Positions 1 to 8,961 of a DNA stretch of 64,000 nucleotides are shown here, piece by piece. The translations under genes and the position numbers were made by a program. Within the stretch, counting starts at the first letter, position 1. Each line of letters begins with the position of its first letter. Location of the stretch: assembly GCA_963704005.1 (NCBI GenBank), contig CAVPGJ010000005.1:744001-808000 (forward strand), written 5' to 3'. The notes below the pieces were generated by a model that was not told the DNA's origin, did not search any database, and was given only the letters and a program-made list of their open reading frames with translations. Origin of the DNA: AC-32 sp963704005 (GTDB taxonomy: Bacteria; Actinomycetota; Thermoleophilia; Gaiellales; Gaiellaceae).

Positions 1-144
1 GAAGTGCCGGTTCAGATGCGCGTACGCGCCGAGGGGAGCTCGTCGATCACGGCCCTGCGCTCGGCCTACTACATGATCAAGGTCTTGCTCGCCCTGTTCA
101 TCGGCCTCTTTCGCCGCTACCCCACCTCCCTGGAGGAGCCATGA
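1..144 (+). CDS. C-terminal end of a GT2 glycosyltransferase (partial)
   Basis: Only the last 47 codons are present and the gene begins outside the window. The visible tail has a soluble stretch followed by a hydrophobic helix (YYMIKVLLALFIGLF) and a short basic end. This matches the C-terminus of dolichyl-phosphate-mannose-synthase-like GT2 enzymes that sit next to DUF2304 genes. It would transfer a sugar to a lipid carrier at the inner face of the membrane. The stop overlaps the next start (ATGA), indicating translational coupling. The family call rests on the tail and on the DUF2304 neighbour, so the exact substrate is unknown. Confidence 0.6.
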   Translation, partial: EVPVQMRVRAEGSSSITALRSAYYMIKVLLALFIGLFRRYPTSLEEP

Positions 145-516
145 CCCCTCTCCGCATCTCGATCGCGGCTGCGATTGCGGCGGCGATCCTCCTGCTCGTC
201 ATCTTCGAGCTGATCCGCAGTCGGCGGCTGCAGGAACGCTACGCCCTGCTCTGGCTACTCACCGGAATCGTCATCTTCGTCTTCGCCGTCTGGCGCGGTC
301 TCTTGGCGCAGAGTCGCCAACCTCGTCGGGATCTCGTACCCGCCCTCGGCGCTCTTCGTCCTGGCCGCCTTCTTCGTGCTGGTCGTCCTGCTTCACTACT
401 CGACCGTGATCTCGAAGCTCTCCGACCAGAACCGCATCCTCGCTCAGCGGCTCGGACTGCTGGAGCACCAACTCAGCGAGGCCAACGAGGCGCGCCACGG
501 AGACGCCGGCTCCTGA
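141..516 (+). CDS. DUF2304 membrane protein, frameshifted
   Basis: The ATG overlaps the preceding stop. The N-terminal part reads as a membrane helix (residues about 8-24), a basic loop RSRRLQERYALLW and a second helix, the usual DUF2304 layout. After about position 305 the frame is lost. A different frame continues with a third helix, the acidic/coiled tail LSDQNRILAQRLGLLEHQL, and a stop at 514-516. Joining the two frames gives about 124 residues, the normal DUF2304 size. These proteins commonly accompany lipid-linked GT2 enzymes in surface-glycan loci and their function is not established. The frameshift near 305-312 is either a sequence error or a real mutation. Confidence 0.65.
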
Positions 517-532
517 GAGCCTGAGGACGCTC

Positions 533-2659
533 GTGGGGCGGCGCTGGGTCACGGCGTCGCTCGCCGTGGGCATCCTCGTCGCGGCCGCGCTGCTGGCGCG
601 AATCCTGCTGGTCCGGGAGGTCGCAGCGCCCTGGATCATGCCGGACGAGCTCGAGTACTCCGAGCTCGCCAAGAGCTTCGCCGCCGGCGGTCACTTTCTC
701 TTCCGCGGGCAGCCGACGTCGCTCTTCAGCCTCTACCCGGCGCTGATCTCTCCCGCGTGGCGGGCCGGCTCGATGCACACGACGTACGAGCTCGCGAAGA
801 CGATCAACGTGGTCCTGATGACCGCAGCGGCCGTGCCCTTCTACCTCTGGGCCCGGCGGCTGGCGCCGGGCTGGCCGTCCGTGTTGGGGACGGGGCTGTT
901 CCTCGCGCTGCCGTCCTTCGACTACACGGGGACGCTGATGACCGAGAACGCGTCCTTCCCGCTCGTCATGCTGGCGTTCCTCGCGATCGCGGTTCTGCTC
1001 GAGCGGCCGACGCTCGTGCGCCAGGTTCTCGCGCTCGCCGCCATCGCCCTCGCCTCCGCCGTTCGCTTCCAGTCGCTCGTCCTCTTCCTGGTGCTCGTGG
1101 CAGCGATCGTGTTCAAGCTCGCGCTCGACGTCTCCGGCGGCGCCGTCGGGCGTTCGCGAACGGCCCTCTGGCAGGCCGTGAGGCGCTACTGGCTCGTCGT
1201 CTCGCTGATGCTCGCGGGAGCGATTCTCTACGGGCTCTTGAAGCTCGCCGAGGGACAGTCGCTCACGAGTGGGTTGCGTGCCTATGCCAGCACGGCGCGG
1301 GTGCACTACTCGATCCGCGACGTCCTGCGCTGGAGCGTCTACCACGCGGGAGAGCTCGCCCTGGCGGTCGGCATCGTCCCTGCGTGCGCGCTCGTCGTCC
1401 TGCTGGCCTTGTTTCGCCGGGACTGGCGCGCGACCTCCGCGGAGCGGGCCTACCTCGCCGTGACGCTGGCGGCGCTCCCGCTGATCCTCGTGGAGGTGGG
1501 TGCATTCGCGTCGCGTTACTCGCTCCGCATCGAAGAGCGCAACTCGTTCTACCTCGAGCCTCTGCTCCTGCTCGCGCTCGTCATCTGGCTCGCACGCGGC
1601 CTGCCGCGCCCGCCCGCGCTCGCGTCGACCGCCGTCGCAGTGGTGGCGGGGCTGCTGATCACGATTCCGTTCGAGAGCCTGTTCAACGTGTCGGCAGAGA
1701 CGGATACCTTCGGCCTGGTCCCTTTCATACGGCTCGCAGAGATCCTCAACGGTGGCGTGTCCGAGGTGCGCACGGTGATCGGGATCGGCGTGATCTGCGC
1801 CGGGATCTTGTTTGCGGCTGTGCCGAGGAACGTCGCTATCTGGGCGGTGCCCGCGGCGGTCGGGACGTTTCTGATCCTTTCGTCGGGAAGCGTCTTCGCG
1901 AAGGAGACCTACATTGCCAACGCGACGCGGCATGCGGGTGGGCTCGCGGGCGACCCGAGCTGGATCGACCACGCCGTCGGCCGGAATGCACGCGTCGAAT
2001 TTCTCTACACGACGGACATCGACGCCGACCAGCACATCGCCTGGCAGTCAGAGTTCTGGAACCGCAGCCTGCGCCGCGTCTTCGGCGTGACCTCTCAGGA
2101 CCCGAGCGTCCCGGACGTGACGGCCCCGCTCGACCCTGCGACCGGCAGGATCGAACCGCAACTTCCGCCGGGTTCCCCCGACCTCCGCCCCCGCTACGTC
2201 GTGGCGGCGAAGACCGTCGACGTGGCCGGGACGCACCTGGCGGACTCCGGCGCGCTTGCTCTCTTCCGCGTGCACCCTCCGCTGCGGCTCATGACGCTCA
2301 CGTCTGGGCTCACGACCGACGGCTGGACGGGAGCGTCCGCAAGCTACACGCGCTTCGCCGACGCGCCACGAGGTGCCCACCTGGTGGTCAAGATCTCCCG
2401 CCCGCCGCTGACCGGCCCGCCCCCGGCAAACGTCGCTGTGAGTGTCGGTCGCCTCGGCGCTGCAAGCGGCGCTTCGACCCGGGCCCGACGCACCTGGGTA
2501 CTGCGCAACGGTACGAGCCACCTCTTCCACTTCCGCCTTCCCGGCGGCCCGTTCCAGTTGCAGATCGCGGCCAGCCCCACGTTCGTCCCGTCGGCCTACG
2601 GCCTGTCCGACACGCGCACGCTCGGAGTTCAGGCCTCGTTCACTCTCGAACCGCGCTGA
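533..2659 (+). CDS. GT-C fold membrane glycosyltransferase (ArnT/PMT-like)
   Basis: The product has 708 residues and starts at GTG just after the DUF2304 stop. It has an N-terminal membrane helix, then PDELEY at residues 37-42, which resembles the acidic motif of the first periplasmic loop in GT-C enzymes that use polyprenyl-phosphate sugars. About ten hydrophobic helices follow up to residue about 450. The last 250 residues are a soluble, beta-rich domain. GT-C enzymes transfer sugars to lipid or protein acceptors outside the membrane. Its place beside a GT2/DUF2304 pair and a polysaccharide operon supports a role in cell-surface glycosylation. Acceptor and donor cannot be read from the sequence. 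Its stop abuts that of the convergent methyltransferase gene without a gap. Confidence 0.6.
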   Translation: MGRRWVTASLAVGILVAAALLARILLVREVAAPWIMPDELEYSELAKSFAAGGHFLFRGQPTSLFSLYPALISPAWRAGSMHTTYELAKTINVVLMTAAAVPFYLWARRLAPGWPSVLGTGLFLALPSFDYTGTLMTENASFPLVMLAFLAIAVLLERPTLVRQVLALAAIALASAVRFQSLVLFLVLVAAIVFKLALDVSGGAVGRSRTALWQAVRRYWLVVSLMLAGAILYGLLKLAEGQSLTSGLRAYASTARVHYSIRDVLRWSVYHAGELALAVGIVPACALVVLLALFRRDWRATSAERAYLAVTLAALPLILVEVGAFASRYSLRIEERNSFYLEPLLLLALVIWLARGLPRPPALASTAVAVVAGLLITIPFESLFNVSAETDTFGLVPFIRLAEILNGGVSEVRTVIGIGVICAGILFAAVPRNVAIWAVPAAVGTFLILSSGSVFAKETYIANATRHAGGLAGDPSWIDHAVGRNARVEFLYTTDIDADQHIAWQSEFWNRSLRRVFGVTSQDPSVPDVTAPLDPATGRIEPQLPPGSPDLRPRYVVAAKTVDVAGTHLADSGALALFRVHPPLRLMTLTSGLTTDGWTGASASYTRFADAPRGAHLVVKISRPPLTGPPPANVAVSVGRLGAASGASTRARRTWVLRNGTSHLFHFRLPGGPFQLQIAASPTFVPSAYGLSDTRTLGVQASFTLEPR

Positions 2660-3559
2660 TCAGGACCAGGGTGCCTCCGTCTGGTCCGGCGGAGCCCCCG
2701 GCGCGATCTCGGGGCTGCGCGCGCGCATGACGAACGGGTAGGGGGCGCGAGAGACGATCTCCAGGTCTGTGAAGCCGACGTGGTCGAGCATGGCCACGCA
2801 GCAGGCGCTGTTGAAGAGCCAGAAGACGGTGGGGTCGTAGTGCTCGCCCTGCAGGCCCGAGAGCATCCCGTGCGGGTAGAAGCGGGCGTACGGCTCGTCC
2901 TGAAGCGCCGGGTCATCGAGTGTGTGCGTCTGGAAGATGAGCGTTCCCGTGCAGATGCTCCGGATCCGCTCCAGCGCATACTGCGGGTGCTTCAGGTGGT
3001 AGAAGACTCCGTAGAAGAGGACGAGGTCGAACGTCCCCAGGCGCTTCGGCTCGAGGTCGTAGACGTTCATCAGGAAGGCTGTCGCGTTGGACTGCCGGGC
3101 CTCCTTCACGATGTTGAACCGGCGCACCGAGTCGGAGAAGGAGTCGATTCCGATCACCTCTCGCGCGCCGCGTCTCTCGGCCTCGAACGAGAAGAAGCCC
3201 TCGGCGCAACCGATGTCGAGCACCCGCAGCCCCGTGAGGTCCTCGGGCAGCCCGTAGTACGGGAGCTTGTTCTCGGCCGGGTCGTCCCAGCCCGGCGAGA
3301 AGAAATCGGGGAACAGCTCGATTTTCTGGAACCAGTACCGCTCGGCTTCGACCTGGTGGGTGATCCAGTCGCGCACCGGCAGCTCCAGGTGGTTGGGCGC
3401 CGGCTCGACCGGGTCGACGAGGCGGGCCCTGCCGGCTCCCGCGTGGAACTCCGTGGACATCTGCTGTTTGCGCTCCTTGAGCCCCGCCCATTCCCACCGT
3501 GCCTCGTCGCCCGGATCGCCCCGCCGCTTGAAGCGGCCGGCCACCCGCCGGAGGTTCAC
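2660..3559 (-). CDS. DUF1698-like class I SAM methyltransferase
   Basis: The product has 299 residues. The start is the GTG that overlaps the stop of the upstream glycosyltransferase (GTGA). The central part has a Rossmann methyltransferase core: LDIGCAEGFFSFEAERRG (SAM-binding motif I), then VIGIDS and a motif IV region FDLVLFYGVFYHL. The sequence WFQKIELFPDFFSPGWDD before the core and the later HYDPTVFWLFN are typical of the CmoB/DUF1698-type family, which in surface-glycan loci are usually sugar or lipid methyltransferases. It is the last gene of the minus-strand polysaccharide operon, so modification of the exported glycan is likely. The substrate is not known. Confidence 0.75.
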   Translation of the reverse strand: MNLRRVAGRFKRRGDPGDEARWEWAGLKERKQQMSTEFHAGAGRARLVDPVEPAPNHLELPVRDWITHQVEAERYWFQKIELFPDFFSPGWDDPAENKLPYYGLPEDLTGLRVLDIGCAEGFFSFEAERRGAREVIGIDSFSDSVRRFNIVKEARQSNATAFLMNVYDLEPKRLGTFDLVLFYGVFYHLKHPQYALERIRSICTGTLIFQTHTLDDPALQDEPYARFYPHGMLSGLQGEHYDPTVFWLFNSACCVAMLDHVGFTDLEIVSRAPYPFVMRARSPEIAPGAPPDQTEAPWS

Positions 3560-5529
3560 CGGGAGATCCCGGCGGGCGGCGCCACGCCGACGTGCGTCAG
3601 CGCCTCGATCAGCGTGCGCTGGAAGCTGGCGCGGTCGAAGCGCGTCGCCGCCAGCTCGAGCAGGTCCGCGTGTGCCCGCTCCCACTCCGCCCGGTTGTCG
3701 TAGAGCGCGCTCATCAGGCGGGCCAGGGCGGACGGGCTGTCGGCTACGAGCGACGGCTGCAGGTCGCCGAGCCGAATGCCCTCAGCTCCGATCGACGTGG
3801 TCACGAATGGCAGCCCGGCGGCCATCGAGTCGAGGAACTTGAGCTTGACCCCGGCGCCGTAGCGCATCGGGTTGACGTGAAGCCGCGCGCGGGAGAGCCA
3901 GCCTGCCGGGTCCTCGACGTAGCCGACGATGCTGACGCGCGGAGCCTCGAGCGCGCGGACGCTCTCGTCCATGTCGGCGCCGATCACGTTCAGCCCGACG
4001 TCCGGATGGTCCTCCCAGAAGAGCGGCAGCACCTCCTCGACGAGGTACCTGAGCGAGTCGGCGTTCGGCGACGCAGCGCCGCCCAGGAAGCCGCCGAAGA
4101 AGACCAGGTCGGCCCGCTCGTCGAAGCCCGGTGCCGCCGGCAGGGTCTCCACGATCGAGGTCAGGACGAAGGCGTTCTGCCCGGGCGCGATCTCGGAGAT
4201 CAGCTCGGCCTCCTCGTCGGAGACGCAGAAGACCAGATCTGCCTCCTGGACGGCCCGGATCTCCGTCTCGCGGGCCTTTGCCGCCTCAGCGCGCGTCCGG
4301 CTCTGCTCCTTCCCGGGAGGGACGAGCTCGGCCAGCCGCTCGAGGCGGCGGAAGCTGAAGGCCTCGGTGTCGAAGATCAGCAGGGCCTGAGGCTGCGTGA
4401 GCGAGAGGTGGCCTTTGAAGCGTTCGACGTTCTGCTGCCGGCTGACGATCACCGTGCCGTAGTGGAACCGCCGTTCCTCGAACCAGCGGGTCCAGTCCAC
4501 CGGCGGGCAGACGACCTCGATCCCCTGGCGGAGAAGGGGCTCGGCGTAGCGCTCGGCGTCCCGTCCGTCGGCCGCCGCCAGCGTGATCCTCGCCGCGGGC
4601 CAGAGGGCGGCCAGCTCGCCGAGGAGGGCCGCCATGCGCGGATCGCCGGAGCCGCGGTCGGTGTACGGCACGCGGTCGTCGATCACCAGGATCCGGTCGA
4701 GCGCCTCGGCGTCGCGCGCGGCGAGCATCTGGTTCGGCTTCTGCGCCACCTCGACCAGGCGCGGCCGGCGCGTCAGGCGCTCGCCCCAGCGCTCGACGAA
4801 CAGGTCTCGGTGCTCCTCCATCAGCTTCCGCGCGCTCTCGGAGGTGCCCGAGCCGTGGCGCATGTGCACGACCTGCGAGCGCGGCTCGAAGATCGTCTTC
4901 AGTCCGCGCGCGTGCAGCTTGAAGCAGAGGTCGGTGTCCTCGAAGTAGGCAGGCGCGAAGAGCTCGTCGAAGCCGCCCAGCTCGAAGAACAGCTCGGCCG
5001 GGACGAGCATGCACGCAGCCGAGCCGAAGTCGACCTCCCGGCGGAAGCGGAACCGGAAGTCGCGCGGGTCGCCGCCGCCGCCGACCGCGTGCGAGTGGCC
5101 GATCGAGTCCACCACCGAGCCGGCTTCCTGCACGGTGCCGTTCTCGTTCAGGAAGAGCGGCACAGCCGCGCCGACGCCCGGCTCGGCCAGCGTCTCGAGC
5201 AGCGGGGGCAGCCAGCCCGGCTCGACGAGCGCGTCGCTGTTCAGGAAGCAGAGGGTCCGGCCCTGCGCCAGCGCCGCGCCCTGGTTCGAGGCCGGCCCGA
5301 AGCCGGTGTTGGCCGTGTTCCGCACGACCGTCGCGCCCTCCACCTGCTCCTCGACGCGCGCGAGGGAGTCGTCCGGCGAGGCGTTGTCCACCAGGATCAG
5401 CTCGAAGCACGGCTCCGTGTTCTGGGCCAGAGCCGAGATCGCGCGCGTGGCGACCTTCCAGCCGCCGTAGAGCACCATCACGACCGAGACGTCCGGCTCC
5501 TCGAGCCGCGGGATGGAGATCTCGGTCAC
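3556..5529 (-). CDS. Two-domain glycosyltransferase (GT2 plus GT4-like)
   Basis: The product has 657 residues. The start is the GTG overlapping the upstream stop. Residues about 10-270 form a GT2 rhamnosyltransferase-type (WsbD/GlcNAc-transferase-like) domain with VSVVMVLYGG, LVDNASPDDS, FLNSDALVEPGW and the acceptor-side ED motif in YFEDTDLCFKLH. Residues about 310-657 form a second domain ending in a GT-B style C-terminal half (LVFFGGFLGG, VGYVEDPAGWLSRARLHVNPMR, GAGVKLKFLDSMAAGLPFVTT). Such fusions usually add two different sugars in O-antigen or similar glycans. It sits in the overlapping operon between two methyltransferases. Donor sugars cannot be assigned. Confidence 0.8.
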   Translation of the reverse strand: MTEISIPRLEEPDVSVVMVLYGGWKVATRAISALAQNTEPCFELILVDNASPDDSLARVEEQVEGATVVRNTANTGFGPASNQGAALAQGRTLCFLNSDALVEPGWLPPLLETLAEPGVGAAVPLFLNENGTVQEAGSVVDSIGHSHAVGGGGDPRDFRFRFRREVDFGSAACMLVPAELFFELGGFDELFAPAYFEDTDLCFKLHARGLKTIFEPRSQVVHMRHGSGTSESARKLMEEHRDLFVERWGERLTRRPRLVEVAQKPNQMLAARDAEALDRILVIDDRVPYTDRGSGDPRMAALLGELAALWPAARITLAAADGRDAERYAEPLLRQGIEVVCPPVDWTRWFEERRFHYGTVIVSRQQNVERFKGHLSLTQPQALLIFDTEAFSFRRLERLAELVPPGKEQSRTRAEAAKARETEIRAVQEADLVFCVSDEEAELISEIAPGQNAFVLTSIVETLPAAPGFDERADLVFFGGFLGGAASPNADSLRYLVEEVLPLFWEDHPDVGLNVIGADMDESVRALEAPRVSIVGYVEDPAGWLSRARLHVNPMRYGAGVKLKFLDSMAAGLPFVTTSIGAEGIRLGDLQPSLVADSPSALARLMSALYDNRAEWERAHADLLELAATRFDRASFQRTLIEALTHVGVAPPAGISR

Positions 5530-6530
5530 CGCGGCTTGCGGAAAGTCCTCAGCAGGCGGCGGATCGGCTCGGTGTAGCGCCAGGAGCGGGAGCCGTAGAC
5601 GCCGTCCTCGACCGCAGCGATGCCCTCCGCGAAGGCCGCGCGCTCGGCGACGAGCCGCCGCTGGAGCACCTCGTGCGCGCGCCGGAGGGCCGCGAGCTCC
5701 TCGACCGCACCCCGCAGCGGCCGCAGCTCCTCGATCTCGGCCCGAAGCACCTCGACCTCCGCGGCGAGCGGCCGGAGCTGGTCGAGCTCGGTGCGAGCCT
5801 CGCCCAGCTTCGTCCGCCAGGCGTGGAGCTGCGGGCCGGGCTCGGAGGGGACGGCGCAGACGATGAACTGGTAGGTGGTCGCCTCGGGGTCGCCGGTCGC
5901 CCAGGTGCGCGCCTCGTCCGGGATGCCGCGCGGGACGGGGATCTCGGTCTCCTCGACCTCGAGCCGCCGCCGCTGCCACTGGGTGATCAGGTAGCCGGAG
6001 CTCTCGAACAGGTCCTGCACGCCCTCGCGGGTGAAGAAGCGGAGGTGGCTCTCGTCGAGCAGCCCCTGCTCGCGGTAGCGGAAGGAGCCGCCGAGCAGCG
6101 CCAGCCGGACGCTCGCGTGGGCCACGTTCGGGATCGAGGCGATCACGACGCCGTTATCGGCGACCAGTGGGCGCACGCGCTTCAGCAGCGCGGCCGGGTC
6201 GCGCAGGTGCTCGAGCACGTCCGCAAAGACGATCGCGTCGAAGCGCTGGGCGCCGAGCTCGGCCTCGAGGTCGAGCTCCTCGGCGTCGCCGACGAGCATG
6301 CGCTCGGTGTACGCGGCCGCGAGCTGCGCCGCTTCCGCGTCGAGCTCGACGCCGACGACGGTCGCGCCGCGCCGGTCACGAAGGGCTTGCGACATGTAGC
6401 CGGTCGCGCAGCCGAACTCCAGCACACGCGCTCCCGGCGTGACGAGCTCGAGGACCATGGCGTGCGTCGAGCCCGGGCTGTCGTCGAACGTCGTGCGTGT
6501 CGGGGACGCATCGCGCGTGCTCTCGGCCAT
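5526..6530 (-). CDS. SAM methyltransferase with C-terminal coiled coil
   Basis: The product has 334 residues. ATG at 6530 is preferred over a TTG nine bases upstream. Residues about 15-200 are a UbiG-like methyltransferase: VLEFGCATGYMSQAL (motif I), GVELD, and FDAIVFADVLEHLRDP. Residues about 225-300 are rich in Leu/Glu/Arg heptads, so probably coiled coil. The protein ends with SRSWRYTEPIRRLLR, a tail also found in the neighbouring 555-residue methyltransferase and common in actinobacterial surface-glycan enzymes. A sugar methyltransferase tethered to a polysaccharide assembly complex is plausible. TACGTT lies nine bases before the ATG, a possible internal promoter. Confidence 0.75.
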   Translation of the reverse strand: MAESTRDASPTRTTFDDSPGSTHAMVLELVTPGARVLEFGCATGYMSQALRDRRGATVVGVELDAEAAQLAAAYTERMLVGDAEELDLEAELGAQRFDAIVFADVLEHLRDPAALLKRVRPLVADNGVVIASIPNVAHASVRLALLGGSFRYREQGLLDESHLRFFTREGVQDLFESSGYLITQWQRRRLEVEETEIPVPRGIPDEARTWATGDPEATTYQFIVCAVPSEPGPQLHAWRTKLGEARTELDQLRPLAAEVEVLRAEIEELRPLRGAVEELAALRRAHEVLQRRLVAERAAFAEGIAAVEDGVYGSRSWRYTEPIRRLLRTFRKPR

Positions 6531-6554
6531 GGACCCCAAAACGTACCGGACGAC

Positions 6555-8222
6555 TCAGCCGTTCTTCCGGCGGAGAAGCCTGCCGGCCGCGCGCAGCGGA
6601 GCGGTCAGCCGCCAGCTATGGCTCGTCGAGACCTCGCCGAGCGCGCGCTCGAGCCGCTCCGTCTCGGCCCGGAGACGGTGAAGCTCGGGCTCGAGCGGCC
6701 GGTAGTGCTCGCCCGCCTCGTCGTAGCCGGCCTTGACCTCCGAGTAGCGCTGCCAGAGCTCGGCCGCCTCCGAATGCAGGTGCGCGATGTTGAGCTCGAG
6801 CGCGGGCAGCTCGCGCGGGTCGCCGCTCGGCGCCTTCAGCTCGGCCTCGGAGGGGCGAGGGTCGCGCCGCCGGAGGAGCGCTGCGCCCTGCCCCTGCTCG
6901 CGGGCGGGGTCGAGCGGCTCGAGCTCGAGGATCTCGAAGGCGCGCCCCCAGTGCTCGCGGAGCCACCAGCGCGAGTGGAAGACGATCGGTCCGCCGGCCG
7001 ACCACGGGTTCCACGTGCGCGTGACGTGCATGCCGATCCGGTCTTCGTCCCAGTCGCCCGCGCCGTAGACCGGCCAGAGCTGCTCGTTGAGGAAGGTCGC
7101 GAACAGGAGGCCGCCCGGCCTGAGCACACGGTGGAGCTCGAGCAGCCAGGCGGCCCAGTGCTCGGTCAAGTGCGTGAAGACCGAGAAGGCGTAGACGAGG
7201 TCGAAGGTCTCGTCGCTGCGCGGCAAGGGAGGCGTCTCCTCGTTCCGGAAGACGTGCAGCGGCGGTGTCAGCTGCTCGGCCAGCCAGGCGACGCTCGGGC
7301 CGTCGATGTCGCAGCCGTGGAACTCGCCGCGCTCGGCCTCGGGCAGGAACTGCCGCAGCGTACGGCCGGCGCCGCAGCCGAAGTCGAGGACGCGCTTGCC
7401 CTCCCAGGACCAGTCCTCGGGCAGCAGGCGCTCGAGCCGCTCCCGGCAGCGGCGGCCAACGGCCTCGTAATCCGCCTGGACGTCCTCGTCGTCGGAACCG
7501 CCGACCCGCTGCATCAGCTCCGGCGGCGGGAACGGCGCCCGCGGCTTCATGACCACGGCGCCCGAGGTCTGCGCGGGAAGCGGCCGCGGCGGGAAGCGCT
7601 CGAGGTGGACGATCTCGAAGTGCCGGCCCCAGTGCTCGCGCAGCCAGGCCTCAGAGAGGTAGACGAACGGGCCGCCGAGGTCCCAGGGGTTGTCGCGCTT
7701 GGTGACGAGCATCCCGGTGCCCGCCTCGTCCCAGGGGCCCGTGGCCTCGAACAGGTCCCAGCTGCGCTCGTTGAGGAAGGTCGCGACGAGCAGGCCGTCC
7801 GGCGCGAGCACGCGGCGCAGCTCGGCGAGCCACTCGTCCCACGTATCCGCGAGGTGGGTGAAGACCGACAGCGCATAGACGAGGTCGAAATGGCCGTCGG
7901 GGTAGGGGAGCGGCGGCCGCTCGCCGTTGCGGAGCACGTGCAGCGGCGGCGAGAGGTGGTCGGCCAGCCACGCGATGCTCGGGCCGTGGATGTCGCAGCC
8001 GTGCAGCTCGGCGCCGCTGTCCAGCAGGTGCCGGAGCGTCCGCCCGGCGCCGCAGCCGAAGTCGAGGACGCGCTTGCCCTGCCACGACCAGTCCGGGCCG
8101 AGCAGGCTCTCGAGCCGCTCGCGGGTGACGCGGCCGTTTGCGAGGTAGACGCCCTCGAGGTCCGGGTCGTCGATGCGCGAGACGCGCTGGACGAGCTCCC
8201 CGGGCGGGACCGGAAGGGTCAT
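6555..8222 (-). CDS. Tandem double SAM methyltransferase with coiled-coil tail
   Basis: The product has 555 residues and starts at the ATG overlapping the upstream GT2 stop. Two complete and clearly homologous methyltransferase domains follow each other. Domain 1 has KRVLDFGCGAGRTLRHLL and FDLVYALSVFTHL. Domain 2 has KRVLDFGCGAGRTLRQFL and FDLVYAFSVFTHL. Both are followed by matching blocks (PDGLLVATFLNE versus PGGLLFATFLNE). A heptad-rich stretch (about 470-530) and the tail SHSWRLTAPLRAAGRLLRRK close the protein. Internal gene duplication is the simple explanation. It probably methylates one or two positions of the polysaccharide encoded by this operon. Whether both active sites work is unknown, although both keep the GxGxG-type SAM loop. 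Confidence 0.8.
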   Translation of the reverse strand: MTLPVPPGELVQRVSRIDDPDLEGVYLANGRVTRERLESLLGPDWSWQGKRVLDFGCGAGRTLRHLLDSGAELHGCDIHGPSIAWLADHLSPPLHVLRNGERPPLPYPDGHFDLVYALSVFTHLADTWDEWLAELRRVLAPDGLLVATFLNERSWDLFEATGPWDEAGTGMLVTKRDNPWDLGGPFVYLSEAWLREHWGRHFEIVHLERFPPRPLPAQTSGAVVMKPRAPFPPPELMQRVGGSDDEDVQADYEAVGRRCRERLERLLPEDWSWEGKRVLDFGCGAGRTLRQFLPEAERGEFHGCDIDGPSVAWLAEQLTPPLHVFRNEETPPLPRSDETFDLVYAFSVFTHLTEHWAAWLLELHRVLRPGGLLFATFLNEQLWPVYGAGDWDEDRIGMHVTRTWNPWSAGGPIVFHSRWWLREHWGRAFEILELEPLDPAREQGQGAALLRRRDPRPSEAELKAPSGDPRELPALELNIAHLHSEAAELWQRYSEVKAGYDEAGEHYRPLEPELHRLRAETERLERALGEVSTSHSWRLTAPLRAAGRLLRRKNG

Positions 8223-8953
8223 CTCGTGCGCAGGCTCTCGGGGTGCTTGCGCACGAAGCGGGCGATGCTGCGCCAGTGCCAGAGCGTCCGCTGCGTGAGG
8301 AAGCGGTGGTCGGTGACGGCCTGGTGGTGGTGGATCGCGACGGCGTCCGGGACGTACCAGCGCTCCCAGCCGGCGCGCCGGGCCCGGTAGGCGAGGTCGA
8401 TGTCGTCGCCGTAGAGGCGGTAGCCCTCGTCGAGGCCGCCGAGGTCGTCCAGCATCTGCCGGCGGAGGAAGAGGAACGCCCCGAGCAGCCAGTCTGCGGG
8501 GGCGGGCTCGACCGGGTGCTCGTCGAGCAGGTAGTGGCGGCGCTGCCGTTGCGCCGGGTCGAGCAGGAGCCGGAGCGGCGTGCGGCGGACGAGGGTGCCG
8601 CCGACGGTCGGGAAGCTCCGGCGCGAGGGCTGGCGGCGGCCGTCCGGGTAGCGCAGCTCGGGGCCGGCGATCCCGCAGCGCGGATGGCTCTCGGCAAAGG
8701 CCGTGAGGGTGGCGATGGCGCCGGGCTCGACGAGGACGTCCGGGTTCGAGGCGGCGACGAACGGGGCGGAGGTGGCGGCGACGCCGGCGTTGATGTTCGC
8801 GCCGAAGCCTTTCGTCTCGGCGTTGCGCACGACGGTGGCCTCGCCTGCGGTCGGGTTGCCGCCGGGGTTGGCGACCAGCACGAGCTCGTCGACCTGCGGA
8901 GCGAGCGACTCGAGGCAGGGGCCGGGATCCGGGTCGCCGGGAGTCCAGATCAC
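8219..8953 (-). CDS. GT2 family glycosyltransferase
   Basis: The product has about 244 residues from a GTG eight bases after the upstream stop. It shows a compact GT-A domain: VIWTPGDPDPGPCLESL, then ETKGFGANINAGV, the nucleotide/metal region ASNPDVLVEPGA, and the acceptor part GGLDEGYRLYGDDIDLAYR, whose D-D-D resembles the ED motif of rhamnosyltransferases. The first strand is short and its usual VDN is less clear. It overlaps the next gene by ATGA in the same operon. A role in polysaccharide chain assembly is inferred from context. Confidence 0.75.
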   Translation of the reverse strand: MIWTPGDPDPGPCLESLAPQVDELVLVANPGGNPTAGEATVVRNAETKGFGANINAGVAATSAPFVAASNPDVLVEPGAIATLTAFAESHPRCGIAGPELRYPDGRRQPSRRSFPTVGGTLVRRTPLRLLLDPAQRQRRHYLLDEHPVEPAPADWLLGAFLFLRRQMLDDLGGLDEGYRLYGDDIDLAYRARRAGWERWYVPDAVAIHHHQAVTDHRFLTQRTLWHWRSIARFVRKHPESLRTR

Positions 8954-8961
8954 GACTGCCG

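Noticed and set aside
473..2035. Long minus-strand open frame (520 codons) opposite the GT-C gene
   Set aside because: Its translation is Arg/Glu/His-rich with no domain, and the plus strand has a clear membrane protein. It is a by-product of high GC.
2657..2662. TGATCA at the joint of two stops as a regulatory palindrome
   Set aside because: It simply arises from two abutting TGA stop codons of convergent genes.
5673..8390. 905-codon plus-strand open frame opposite the methyltransferases
   Set aside because: The composition is that of a GC-rich antisense frame. The minus-strand genes carry clear methyltransferase motifs.
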